A DNA stretch of 11,990 bases, from contig JAADHL010000389.1 in assembly GCA_013151875.1 (NCBI GenBank), positions 1-11,990 on the forward strand. The letters are read 5' to 3'. Positions 1-6,048 of this stretch are shown one piece after another; positions within the stretch are counted from its first letter, which is position 1, and each line of letters starts with the position of its first letter. Source of the DNA: Deltaproteobacteria bacterium. Lineage in GTDB: Bacteria > Myxococcota_A > UBA9042 > DTJE01. Under the pieces are notes generated by a model. That model was not told the origin of the DNA. It saw nothing but the letters and a program-made list of their open reading frames with translations, and did not search any database. Both the position numbers and the translations under genes were made by a program.

Positions 1-184
1 GGAGGACAGGATCGGAAGGCTTGCCCCAGGATTCCTGGGAGACCTGGTGGTGTTCCATACCGATGACCCCAGCGAGCCTTTCTACGAGTATGGGGGGTCT
101 TTGGTGTCGAAGGTGGTCAAACGCGGCGCCGTGGTCGTGCAGAGGTCCGTGGAGGGAGAGATCAATCTCCAGTCCATGGCCTGA
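1..184 (+). CDS. Amidohydrolase-family enzyme, C-terminal end (partial, 5' end outside window)
   Basis: The codon frame begins at base 2 and stops at TGA 182-184, leaving the last 60 residues. The fragment opens with GRLAPGFLGDLVVFHTDDP, which matches the closing beta-strand region of metal-dependent amidohydrolases (G.l.pG..aDlvv.d.d), where the chain returns to the small composite beta-sandwich. It then reads EPFYEYGGSLVSKVVKRGAVV, which resembles the tail of imidazolonepropionase-like members (pYh.G.n.v..Vik.G). No metal ligands lie in this fragment, so the substrate cannot be inferred. Only 26 bases separate it from ddl on the same strand, so the two are probably co-transcribed. The family call is fairly firm; HutI or any other specific enzyme is only a possibility. 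Confidence 0.75.
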   Translation, partial: EDRIGRLAPGFLGDLVVFHTDDPSEPFYEYGGSLVSKVVKRGAVVVQRSVEGEINLQSMA

Positions 185-210
185 ACACGTCGTCTCGGTC
201 GAGGAGTGCC

Positions 211-1257
211 ATGAGTGATGTTGAGTCACGAAAGCCGCTTGTCATTGTGTTCATTGGGGGTGAGTCGGGCGAGCACGACATATCGTTGAAGTCCGGCGCC
301 GCCGTGATAAGGAATCTACCGTCCGCTGGTTTTCAGGCGATGCCGGTGCTGATCGGCCAGGACGGGTCGTTTGGTTTTCCACCCCCGGAAGACCCCACGC
401 GATTCACGCACTCTGTGGGCATCGGCGAGGCCGTCTACAAGATGGCGTCCATGAACCCGGCTTGCGCCTTCATCGCCATGCACGGAACCTTCGGTGAGGA
501 CGGCAGGGTGCAGGCCTTGTGCGACCTCATGCATATCCCTCATGTAGGCTCCGACGTGACCGGGTCGGCGGTATCCATGGATAAATGGCTGACCAAGACC
601 ATTTTCCGTGACGCGGGCATTCCCACGCCGGATGCCGTGCTGGAAGGAGCCCTGGATACTGCCGAGGACACGGATGGCCTCGTGGAACGCGTGGAGGACC
701 GGATAGGTCTTCCCTGCGTGGTCAAGACAACTCGCCTGGGGTCAAGCCTGGGGGTTGGAATAGCCGGGAACCCTGACGAACTGGAGCGGCTGGTCCAGGA
801 TGCGCGCGGCTTTGGCGGTGTCATGTTGGAGGCATTTCATCCCGGTCGTGAAATGACCGTGTCCGTGCTGGAGGACCCCGATACCGGCGAGCCTGAGGCT
901 CTCCCCGTCATCGAGATCATCCCCAGCGACGAATCGAAATTCTTTGATCAAAAATCCAAGTACGGGCTTGGGGTCACTCAGGCCGACGAAATCTGCCCGG
1001 CGGACATTCCTGATTCCCTGGCCGCTCGGGTCGGCGAGCTTGCCGTTATGGCCCACCGCGCGCTCATGTTGTCCGGGTTCTCACGGACCGATTTCATGGT
1101 GGATGATGAAGGGGTGTGGGCCCTGGAAACCAACTCGATACCAGGGCTTACCGAGGTTTCCCTGTTTCCGAAAGCCGCTGAAGCAGCGGGCATTGGTTTC
1201 AGTGAATTGGTGGGACGGCTGGTCCGACGGGCCATGAGCGGGCCGAAATCCCGATAG
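211..1257 (+). CDS. ddl: D-alanine--D-alanine ligase
   Basis: This 348-residue ATP-grasp ligase joins two D-alanines for peptidoglycan precursors in the cytoplasm. The N-terminal nucleotide/substrate motif GGESGEHDISL is at residues 17-27, with the conserved Glu at 21. HGTFGEDGRVQ is at 91-101 and the ATP-grasp segment VVKTTRLGSSLGVG at 170-183, with Lys172 and the Ser pair 178-179. The omega-loop K-Y pair (Lys250-Tyr251) is characteristic of D-Ala-D-Ala rather than D-Ala-D-Lac ligases. SRTDF (291-295) and ETNSIPGLTE (306-315) supply the magnesium and second-substrate residues Asp294, Glu306 and Asn308. Length is slightly above that of E. coli DdlB. The ATG at 211 is supported by GAGGAG at 201-206. 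No mur or fts genes flank it, so it is not in a division/cell-wall cluster here. One oddity is TTR after the ATP-binding lysine, where a proline is usual. Confidence 0.96.
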   Translation: MSDVESRKPLVIVFIGGESGEHDISLKSGAAVIRNLPSAGFQAMPVLIGQDGSFGFPPPEDPTRFTHSVGIGEAVYKMASMNPACAFIAMHGTFGEDGRVQALCDLMHIPHVGSDVTGSAVSMDKWLTKTIFRDAGIPTPDAVLEGALDTAEDTDGLVERVEDRIGLPCVVKTTRLGSSLGVGIAGNPDELERLVQDARGFGGVMLEAFHPGREMTVSVLEDPDTGEPEALPVIEIIPSDESKFFDQKSKYGLGVTQADEICPADIPDSLAARVGELAVMAHRALMLSGFSRTDFMVDDEGVWALETNSIPGLTEVSLFPKAAEAAGIGFSELVGRLVRRAMSGPKSR

Positions 1258-1258
1258 C

Positions 1259-2893
1259 CTACAGACCCAGACCGCCGAAATCGATGGGCACCGTCGGGAT
1301 CAGGAAAATGGCCTGGTCGCTGTCCTGCGGGTCCTGGGAATCCTTGACTTCGGCCATGAAGAAGAAGCCCTTGAGCGTGTAGTTCAGGAAGGGGATTTTC
1401 AGCTCGAATACCTGCGACGTATCAGTGACCGCCCCGGAAAGTTTGCCGTTGTCCGCCAGGGTCAGGCCGTCAGGGATGCCGGCATTCGGGATGAAACCGG
1501 ATATGAGTCCTGAAAGTTGAGATTCGGCCCAGTGGTAGGGCTTGATCCCGCCTTTGGCCTTCAACTGCGTGTTGTACGGGATGGGAATGCCTTGAACCAC
1601 CGTGATCAGGGGCAGGATTATCGCCTTGGTCAGGAACAGGTTGATTTCCTGATCGCCGATGATGACCAGTGGGGCAACCTTCACTTCGAGTTGGAATTCC
1701 TTGGCGGCAAAGGCAATGGGGTCGCCCGCGTCAACGGCCCTGACCTTGAAGTCGAATACGCCGTGGGCATTCGTCGGCATGCCCGCAAGCGCCCCGTCGG
1801 ACAGCAGGTTCAGGCCCGCGGGAAGGGCGCCGTTCAGGATCATCCAGCCATAGGGGGTCGTGCCTCCGGATGCCTTGAACTGGAACGAATAGTCCTCACC
1901 TTCGGTTGCCGATGGAAGTGGGGATTTTGACAGTATGACCAGGCCGGTATCGTAGATGGTTATCGAGAAATCGGCGGTGGCTGTCGCGCCGCCGCCGTCC
2001 TCGACCTTGACGGTGAACGGGAAATCGCCCTTGGCTTCGGGTGTGCCCGCGATGGTTCCGTCCGTGATGATGTCAAGGCCGCCGGGCAGGTCACCCGAAG
2101 CAATCGTCCAGGTGTAATCTCCGTCGCCTCCCTTGGCCTCCAGCGTTGCAGCATAGGCGGCGCCCACCTGTCCGTCCGGAAGTCCGAGGGTTGTCACTAG
2201 CAGTGGAGGCGTCGTGCAGATTCCGTCGATGCACGCCATGCCTTCCTGGCAGTGTTCGTCGGCAAAGCACTCAACGCACTGCTCCTTGAAGCAGATCCAG
2301 CCTTCCGGGCAAGGGGTCCCGGCCCATTCGTCGTCCACGCAATTCAGAATGGTTGTGCCCGCGCACTGTTTATCCCCATTGTTGCAGTTTTTCTGGATAC
2401 AGATCCCATCAGTGCAGAACGAACCTTCCCCGCATTTGGTCGGCGGTCCATATCCGGAACCGTCGGGCAGGCACACGACCGCGTCGCCGTTTTCGTCGCA
2501 TGACGGCCGGTTGGGCTCGCACTCGGTCTGCTTGCAACCATCGGGGGTGCATGATGCCCCGCCTTCGCAGGGGGTGGAAATCCAATCCATGCCGTCGTCG
2601 CTGCATTCAAGGAAATTGGATCCGAAACACTGGGTATCGCCGGGTCGGCAGATCATGCCGTCCACCAGGATGAAGTCAACGGTGGTGTCGGTCTGAACCG
2701 AGTCCCTTCCGCCGTCCGTACCGGCTACGTCCTGTTCAATGGTGTCGGTGGATGCATCGGTCATGACGTCGGATGTCGCGTCGCCGATTACGTCGCTGCC
2801 CCCGGCAATCCCGCTGTCGCCGCAACCCGCCGTCCCGACCGCGAAAACCGCAACCGCAAGCACCGTCAGTGTCGAAATGGATATCCGCTTCAT
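1259..2893 (-). CDS. Putative lipoprotein with cysteine-rich repeats and three Ig-like domains
   Basis: This 544-residue protein probably sits in or outside the cell envelope. The ATG at 2893 is chosen over an in-frame upstream start because GGAGGAG lies 8 bases before it and a signal peptide begins there: MKR, a hydrophobic core at residues 8-20, then TAGC with Cys24 as a likely lipid-anchored residue (Thr at -3 makes the lipobox imperfect). Residues 25-75 form an Asp/Thr/Ser-rich linker. Residues 82-226 hold three six-cysteine repeats and one short three-cysteine unit. Residues about 230-314, 318-405 and 408-535 read as putative Ig modules of the He_PIG type, with lPxGL...dG.laGtP and a closing V.V.D strand; the third has an insertion. 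No enzyme motif is visible. Similar architectures occur in Myxococcota-type bacteria. It converges on ddl with one base between stop codons and is divergent from nuo. Binding or structural roles are guesses. Confidence 0.85.
   Translation of the reverse strand: MKRISISTLTVLAVAVFAVGTAGCGDSGIAGGSDVIGDATSDVMTDASTDTIEQDVAGTDGGRDSVQTDTTVDFILVDGMICRPGDTQCFGSNFLECSDDGMDWISTPCEGGASCTPDGCKQTECEPNRPSCDENGDAVVCLPDGSGYGPPTKCGEGSFCTDGICIQKNCNNGDKQCAGTTILNCVDDEWAGTPCPEGWICFKEQCVECFADEHCQEGMACIDGICTTPPLLVTTLGLPDGQVGAAYAATLEAKGGDGDYTWTIASGDLPGGLDIITDGTIAGTPEAKGDFPFTVKVEDGGGATATADFSITIYDTGLVILSKSPLPSATEGEDYSFQFKASGGTTPYGWMILNGALPAGLNLLSDGALAGMPTNAHGVFDFKVRAVDAGDPIAFAAKEFQLEVKVAPLVIIGDQEINLFLTKAIILPLITVVQGIPIPYNTQLKAKGGIKPYHWAESQLSGLISGFIPNAGIPDGLTLADNGKLSGAVTDTSQVFELKIPFLNYTLKGFFFMAEVKDSQDPQDSDQAIFLIPTVPIDFGGLGL
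2216..2650 (-). repeat. Protein-level cysteine repeats (three six-Cys units plus a short unit)
   Basis: Inside the lipoprotein, residues 82-120, 125-165 and 170-206 follow the same spacing: C, about six residues, C, six to eight residues, C, eight to twelve residues, C, five residues, C, four residues, C. A truncated unit with three cysteines follows at 209-226. The units are diverged at the DNA level, so this is an old protein repeat rather than a recent tandem duplication. An even number of closely spaced cysteines in an exported protein suggests disulfide-stabilised small modules. Confidence 0.75.
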
Positions 2894-2921
2894 TTGTCTT
2901 TCTCCTCCCAAAGGCGGAAGC

Positions 2922-2951
2922 ATTGTAAGGATTTGACCGGCGTTTCCGCAA
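2922..2951 (-). promoter_or_regulatory. Predicted sigma70-type promoter of the lipoprotein gene
   Basis: Read on the minus strand, a -10 TACAAT (2922-2927, five of six consensus bases) is preceded at 18 bases by TTGCGG (2946-2951, a weak -35). Transcription would begin near 2915, giving a leader of about 20-25 bases that contains the GGAGGAG ribosome site. The -10 is convincing; the -35 is poor, which would fit dependence on an activator bound upstream. Confidence 0.5.
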
Positions 2952-2956
2952 GTTGG

Positions 2957-2966
2957 TATCGCGATA
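2957..2966. promoter_or_regulatory. 10-bp perfect palindrome TATCGCGATA
   Basis: TATCGCGATA is its own reverse complement and lies five bases upstream of the -35 of the lipoprotein promoter. It is next to the larger inverted repeat at 2970-2990. This could be a small operator half or accessory site; a 10-bp palindrome alone can also arise by chance. Confidence 0.3.
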
Positions 2967-2969
2967 AGT

Positions 2970-2990
2970 AATCTGCTTACGGCGCAGATT
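2970..2990. promoter_or_regulatory. Inverted repeat AATCTGC-N7-GCAGATT, candidate operator
   Basis: A perfect 7-bp inverted repeat with a 7-base spacer fits a dimeric helix-turn-helix regulator. Its centre (2980) is about 65 bases from the predicted start of the lipoprotein transcript and about 68 from that of nuo. This is near the position where upstream activators commonly contact RNA polymerase, and it is equidistant from the two genes. No regulator gene is present in the window, so the binding protein is unknown. Confidence 0.45.
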
Positions 2991-3011
2991 GCCCAAAACC
3001 CCTATTTATCC

Positions 3012-3041
3012 TTGACACCCGTGGGGTCGGTAGCTTAGTTT
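3012..3041 (+). promoter_or_regulatory. Predicted sigma70-type promoter of the nuo operon
   Basis: A perfect -35 TTGACA (3012-3017) is followed after 18 bases by TAGTTT (3036-3041), or after 17 bases by TTAGTT. The -10 is degenerate but keeps the TA...T frame acceptable in GC-rich genomes. The expected start is near 3048, with a leader of about 42 bases before the TTG of nuoA. Confidence 0.6.
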
Positions 3042-3054
3042 ACGCCCCGAATCC

Positions 3055-3074
3055 GGCGCCCATGCGTCGGCGCC
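3055..3074 (+). promoter_or_regulatory. GC-only leader hairpin in front of the nuoA ribosome site
   Basis: GGCGCC at 3055-3060 and again at 3069-3074 can pair fully, since the hexamer is self-complementary. They form a six-pair all-GC stem with an eight-base loop. The stem ends two bases before the Shine-Dalgarno sequence at 3077-3083 and would sit almost at the 5' end of the nuo mRNA. There is no T-run, so it is not a terminator. It could stabilise the transcript or tune translation. Confidence 0.4.
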
Positions 3075-3076
3075 TT

Positions 3077-3083
3077 GGAGGTG
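3077..3083 (+). promoter_or_regulatory. Shine-Dalgarno GGAGGTG that fixes the nuoA start
   Basis: GGAGGTG is a near-perfect complement of the 16S 3' end. The in-frame TTG at 3090 follows at a spacing of six bases. An alternative TTG at 3075 would place this site inside the gene and has no comparable site upstream, so 3090 is preferred. Confidence 0.6.
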
Positions 3084-3089
3084 GGTGTT

Positions 3090-3482
3090 TTGGAGACCGG
3101 GTTGCTTCCAGTGGCGGTCTTTGCCGCCGTCATCGCGGGCTTCGTCTTCGTTGCGCTGTTTTTGGGCCGTTTCTTCAGGCCCAAGGTGGCCCACACCCCC
3201 CTCAAGGACATGCCCTACGAGTGCGGTGAAGAGCCGATCAGCGAAGCCTGGTTCAATTACAACCCCAGGTTCTACCTCATTGCGCTGGTGTTCGTGATTT
3301 TCGACGTCGAGATCGCCCTGATTCTGCCCGTGGCGGTGGTCCTCCAGGAATGGGTGAACGCCGGCAGGGGGGTGGTCGCCCTGGCCGAGATAACGATGTT
3401 CGTGCTGATCCTGCTGGCTGCCCTGGTGTACGTGTGGCTCAAGGGCGACCTGCGCTGGATCAAGGATCTCAAGAGGTGGTGA
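3090..3482 (+). CDS. nuoA: NADH-quinone oxidoreductase subunit A
   Basis: NuoA is a small membrane subunit at the junction of the peripheral and membrane arms of complex I, touching the quinone cavity. The 130-residue product has three hydrophobic segments (about residues 5-27, 58-83 and 92-112). The conserved loop motif YECGEEP is at 43-49, with the cysteine equivalent to the one that becomes exposed on deactivation of mitochondrial ND3. FYLIALVFVIFDVEIALILP follows, with the conserved acidic Asp72 and Glu74 in helix 2. A TTG start is chosen because GGAGGTG lies six bases upstream. It is the first gene of the operon. Its stop overlaps the nuoC start by one base (TGATG), leaving no space for the usual nuoB. 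Confidence 0.96.
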   Translation: METGLLPVAVFAAVIAGFVFVALFLGRFFRPKVAHTPLKDMPYECGEEPISEAWFNYNPRFYLIALVFVIFDVEIALILPVAVVLQEWVNAGRGVVALAEITMFVLILLAALVYVWLKGDLRWIKDLKRW

Positions 3483-4012
3483 TGGAGGCCGCACGTCTCA
3501 TCGACAGGCTGAGGGATTCCTTTCCCGATGCGGTCATCGAAAGCGACGTCGAGGCCATTGATCCGTACGTGAAGGTGGCCCCCGCAACGCTGACCGATGT
3601 CGCGGCCTTTCTTCGGGATGACCCTGAAATGTCTTTCGACTTCCTGATGGCCGTGACAGGGATGGACCTCATGGGCCTGGAGGAAGGAGTGGACGACCTG
3701 AGGGTCGAGTACCATTTCTATTCTTATAAACATCGACACACGATTGTGATTCGCGTGGACCTGCCGCGAGAGGGCCCTGTGGTGCCTTCGCTGGCCGGGC
3801 TGTACCCGACCGCCGACTGGAATGAACGGGAGGCATGGGACCTGCTGGGCATCCGTTTCGACGGCCACCCCGACCTGAGACGCATCCTGCTGCCCGAGGA
3901 GTGGGAGGGCCATCCGCTGCGCAAGGACTGGAAGGAAGGACCGACGGCACTGGGATTCGAGACGACCAGAGGTAGTTTCCTGGACCTGATCCGGGATTCG
4001 AAACAACTTTGA
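3482..4012 (+). CDS. nuoC: NADH-quinone oxidoreductase subunit C
   Basis: NuoC is the 30-kDa-type subunit of the peripheral arm that packs against NuoD in the quinone module. It has no cofactor. The 176-residue protein carries the family signature: WNEREAWDLLGIRFDGHPDL starting at residue 113, then RRILLPEEW and GHPLRKDW ending near 150. YHFYSYKHRHTIVIRVDLP lies before it. It is separate from NuoD, unlike the fused NuoCD of E. coli. The ATG overlaps the nuoA stop by one base and has GAGG five bases upstream, inside the nuoA end. The C-terminus is short, with only about 25 residues after the signature. Confidence 0.96.
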   Translation: MEAARLIDRLRDSFPDAVIESDVEAIDPYVKVAPATLTDVAAFLRDDPEMSFDFLMAVTGMDLMGLEEGVDDLRVEYHFYSYKHRHTIVIRVDLPREGPVVPSLAGLYPTADWNEREAWDLLGIRFDGHPDLRRILLPEEWEGHPLRKDWKEGPTALGFETTRGSFLDLIRDSKQL

Positions 4013-4014
4013 GG

Positions 4015-5172
4015 ATGAAGGGCGTGGACGCCATCTGCGAACCGAACGTGCATCTCGTGGAAGAAGACGGGGAAATGATCCTGAACATGGGGCCGCACCA
4101 CCCGTCCACCCATGGGGTTCTGCGGATGATTCTGTCCATGGACAGCGAGGTGATCCGCTGCCTCAGCGCGGACCTCGGTTACCTGCACCGCGGCATAGAA
4201 AAGATCGGCGAGAGCATCCCCTGGCAGGGGTTCATGCCCTACACGGACCGCGTGGACTACCTGGGCGCCATGTTCGTGAACCACGGTTACGCAATGGCGG
4301 TGGAAAGGCTGCTCGGTGTTGAAGTGCCCCCAAGGGCGGAATACCTGAGGGTGGTGGCCGACGAACTGAACCGGATTGCCAGCCATATCATCTGTATCGG
4401 CTCGGTGACCATGGATCTGGGGGCTTACACGCCGTTTCTGCATGGCATCCGCGAACGAGAAAAGATAAACGACATCATCGAGGAGTGGTGCGGCGCGCGC
4501 CTGACCTACAACTACATGCGGATAGGCGGGGTATCCTTCGATCTGACCCCTGGCCTCAAGATAAAGATACTCGAGTTCCTGGACGGATTCGAGGTGTTCG
4601 TTCAAGAATTCAACAACCTGATCAGCTTCAACGAAATCTTCATCAAACGATGCGCTGGAGTCGGCACGATCACGCCCGAGGATGCCGTCGGATACGGTCT
4701 GATCGGGCCGAACCTCAGGGCCAGCGGCGTTGATTTCGACGTACGCCGGGACCACCCCTACGGCGTGTACCCCGAACTGGACTTCGATGTCTGCGTGGGC
4801 CGCGGAATCAAGGGTGAAGTAGGCGACGTCTACGACCGATTCTGGTTGCGCATCGAAGAAATGCTTCAGTCGGTGCGCCTGATCAGGCAGGCGATCGAGC
4901 GTATGCCGATGGGGCCGATAATGGGCAAGGTCCCCAAAAAAATCAAACCCGAAAAAGGCGCGTCGGCTCACAGCAGGGTCGAGGGTGCCCGCGGCGATTT
5001 GTTTACTTACGTGATGTCCAACGGGACGGTGAATCCCCACCGGATCCATATACGCACGGGTTCGTTCAATGCGTTTTCCATAGTGGAAAAGCTGGCCCCT
5101 GGGATGATGATCGCGGACCTGGTCGCCCTGTTCGCCAGCCTGGACATAATCGCGCCGGAGACTGACAGGTGA
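4015..5172 (+). CDS. nuoD: NADH-quinone oxidoreductase subunit D
   Basis: NuoD is the 49-kDa-type subunit that forms the quinone pocket together with NuoB and is related to the large subunit of NiFe hydrogenases. The 385-residue protein has MGPHHPSTHGVLR at residues 25-37, LHRGIEK, YTDRVDYL (76-83), NHGYAMAVERLLGVEVP, RAEYLRV and the terminal LDIIAPETDR. His33 and Tyr82 have the same spacing as the quinone head-group ligands His38 and Tyr87 of Thermus Nqo4. The ATG at 4015 has GAGG immediately adjacent, which is too close for an ideal site. TTG 4009, overlapping the nuoC stop, or ATG 4075 are alternatives; conservation upstream of MILNMGP favours one of the first two. Translational coupling to nuoC is likely. 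Confidence 0.97.
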   Translation: MKGVDAICEPNVHLVEEDGEMILNMGPHHPSTHGVLRMILSMDSEVIRCLSADLGYLHRGIEKIGESIPWQGFMPYTDRVDYLGAMFVNHGYAMAVERLLGVEVPPRAEYLRVVADELNRIASHIICIGSVTMDLGAYTPFLHGIREREKINDIIEEWCGARLTYNYMRIGGVSFDLTPGLKIKILEFLDGFEVFVQEFNNLISFNEIFIKRCAGVGTITPEDAVGYGLIGPNLRASGVDFDVRRDHPYGVYPELDFDVCVGRGIKGEVGDVYDRFWLRIEEMLQSVRLIRQAIERMPMGPIMGKVPKKIKPEKGASAHSRVEGARGDLFTYVMSNGTVNPHRIHIRTGSFNAFSIVEKLAPGMMIADLVALFASLDIIAPETDR

Positions 5173-5693
5173 TGGACGCGCTGACGCTGAAAGATGCCCT
5201 GTTCTGGGCCTTTGCCTTCCTCACGGTGGGATTCGGCCTGATGGTCACGTTCCACCGCAGCCTCGTCCACGCCGCCCTGGGCCTCATGGGCACGCTGCTG
5301 TCGGTCGCTTGTATTTATGGGCTCCTGGACGCCGATTTCGTTGCCGTCACCCAGATCATCGTGTATGTGGGCGGCGTGCTGATTCTATTCCTGTTCGGGG
5401 TGTTCCTGACCAGGCGTATCGATGACATCGAGGTGTCGAACCTTTCCGTCAACTGGATGGTGGCGGTGCCGGCGGGCCTGGTGCTGCTGGCGGTCATCCT
5501 GTACGCCGTGATTTCGTCGCCGCTGCCGATGGCGCCGGTGGACGCTACGGGCCCCACCGTCGAGGGGATCGGCAACGAGTTTCTGTCGAGGTACCTGCTT
5601 CCCTTCGAGGTTCTTTCCGTGATCCTTTTGGCCGTGCTGGTGGGCGCTTTGATGATGGCCAGACGCGAATTGAAGCCTGAAGAAAGGGATTGA
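5172..5693 (+). CDS. nuoJ: NADH-quinone oxidoreductase subunit J
   Basis: NuoJ is a membrane subunit next to NuoA and NuoK that helps couple quinone chemistry to proton transfer. The 173-residue product shows five hydrophobic helices. The third carries TQIIVYVGGVLILFLFGVFL (residues 60-79), the counterpart of the strongly conserved VYvGAi.vLFlF segment containing the pi-bulge, with the key tyrosine at 65. The common MM after this segment is replaced by FL. The usual loop between helices 4 and 5 is present (about 120-140). The ATG overlaps the nuoD stop by one base (TGATG). No strong ribosome site precedes it, so coupling to nuoD is expected. It directly follows nuoD, where nuoE-nuoI would lie in the classical order. 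Confidence 0.95.
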   Translation: MDALTLKDALFWAFAFLTVGFGLMVTFHRSLVHAALGLMGTLLSVACIYGLLDADFVAVTQIIVYVGGVLILFLFGVFLTRRIDDIEVSNLSVNWMVAVPAGLVLLAVILYAVISSPLPMAPVDATGPTVEGIGNEFLSRYLLPFEVLSVILLAVLVGALMMARRELKPEERD

Positions 5694-5715
5694 AGTAGAG
5701 GTTTTCAAGGATTCC

Positions 5716-6027
5716 ATGATGCACGTGACGTTGACACATTTCGTGGCGCTGGCGTCGATCCTGTTCGTGCTGGGTCTTATCAACCTGGCGACCCGACGCA
5801 ACGCCATCGGCGTGCTGCTGGGCGTAGAATTGATCCTGAATGCCTCCAACGTGAATCTGGTCGCGTTTTCGCGGTACGGAATCGGCGGCATGGAAGGCCA
5901 TGCGTTCGCCGTGATGGTGATAGCCCTTGCCGCGGCCGAAACAGTGGTGGCCCTGGCCATCGTGCTGGCGATATTCCACCACTACCGGACCGTGGACGTT
6001 GACAGGGTATCGAAGATGAAACTCTAG
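5716..6027 (+). CDS. nuoK: NADH-quinone oxidoreductase subunit K
   Basis: NuoK is a three-helix, MrpC-like subunit that supplies two membrane-buried glutamates to the fourth proton path of complex I. The 103-residue protein has GVLLGVELILNASNVNLVAF with Glu38, and IALAAAETVVALAI with Glu75. These are equivalent to Glu36 and Glu72 of E. coli NuoK. AAGG at 5707-5710 lies five bases before the ATG at 5716; the ATG at 5719 would serve equally well and shorten the protein by one residue. The 22-base gap to nuoJ contains only this ribosome site. Size is typical for the family. Confidence 0.96.
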   Translation: MMHVTLTHFVALASILFVLGLINLATRRNAIGVLLGVELILNASNVNLVAFSRYGIGGMEGHAFAVMVIALAAAETVVALAIVLAIFHHYRTVDVDRVSKMKL

Positions 6028-6048
6028 AGACGGGGCTTGGGGAGCCTG

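Noticed and set aside
21..218. Open frame at the left edge starting from TTG 21
   Set aside because: Its Trp/Cys/Ser-rich translation matches nothing, while the frame starting at base 2 gives a convincing amidohydrolase C-terminus ending at 184.
2214..2696. Plus-strand open frame opposite the Cys-rich part of the lipoprotein
   Set aside because: The minus-strand frame has a signal peptide, regular Cys repeats, Ig modules and a strong ribosome site; the plus frame is its antisense.
3014..3028. Imperfect dyad GACACCC-G-TGGGGTC inside the nuo promoter spacer, as an operator
   Set aside because: Only five of seven arm positions pair and it overlaps the -35; too weak to claim.
3724..5049. Long open frame on the minus strand opposite nuoC/nuoD (441 codons)
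   Set aside because: It is antisense to well-conserved nuo genes, is rich in His, Arg, Gln and Pro without domain motifs, and arises from the strong third-position G/C bias of the real genes.
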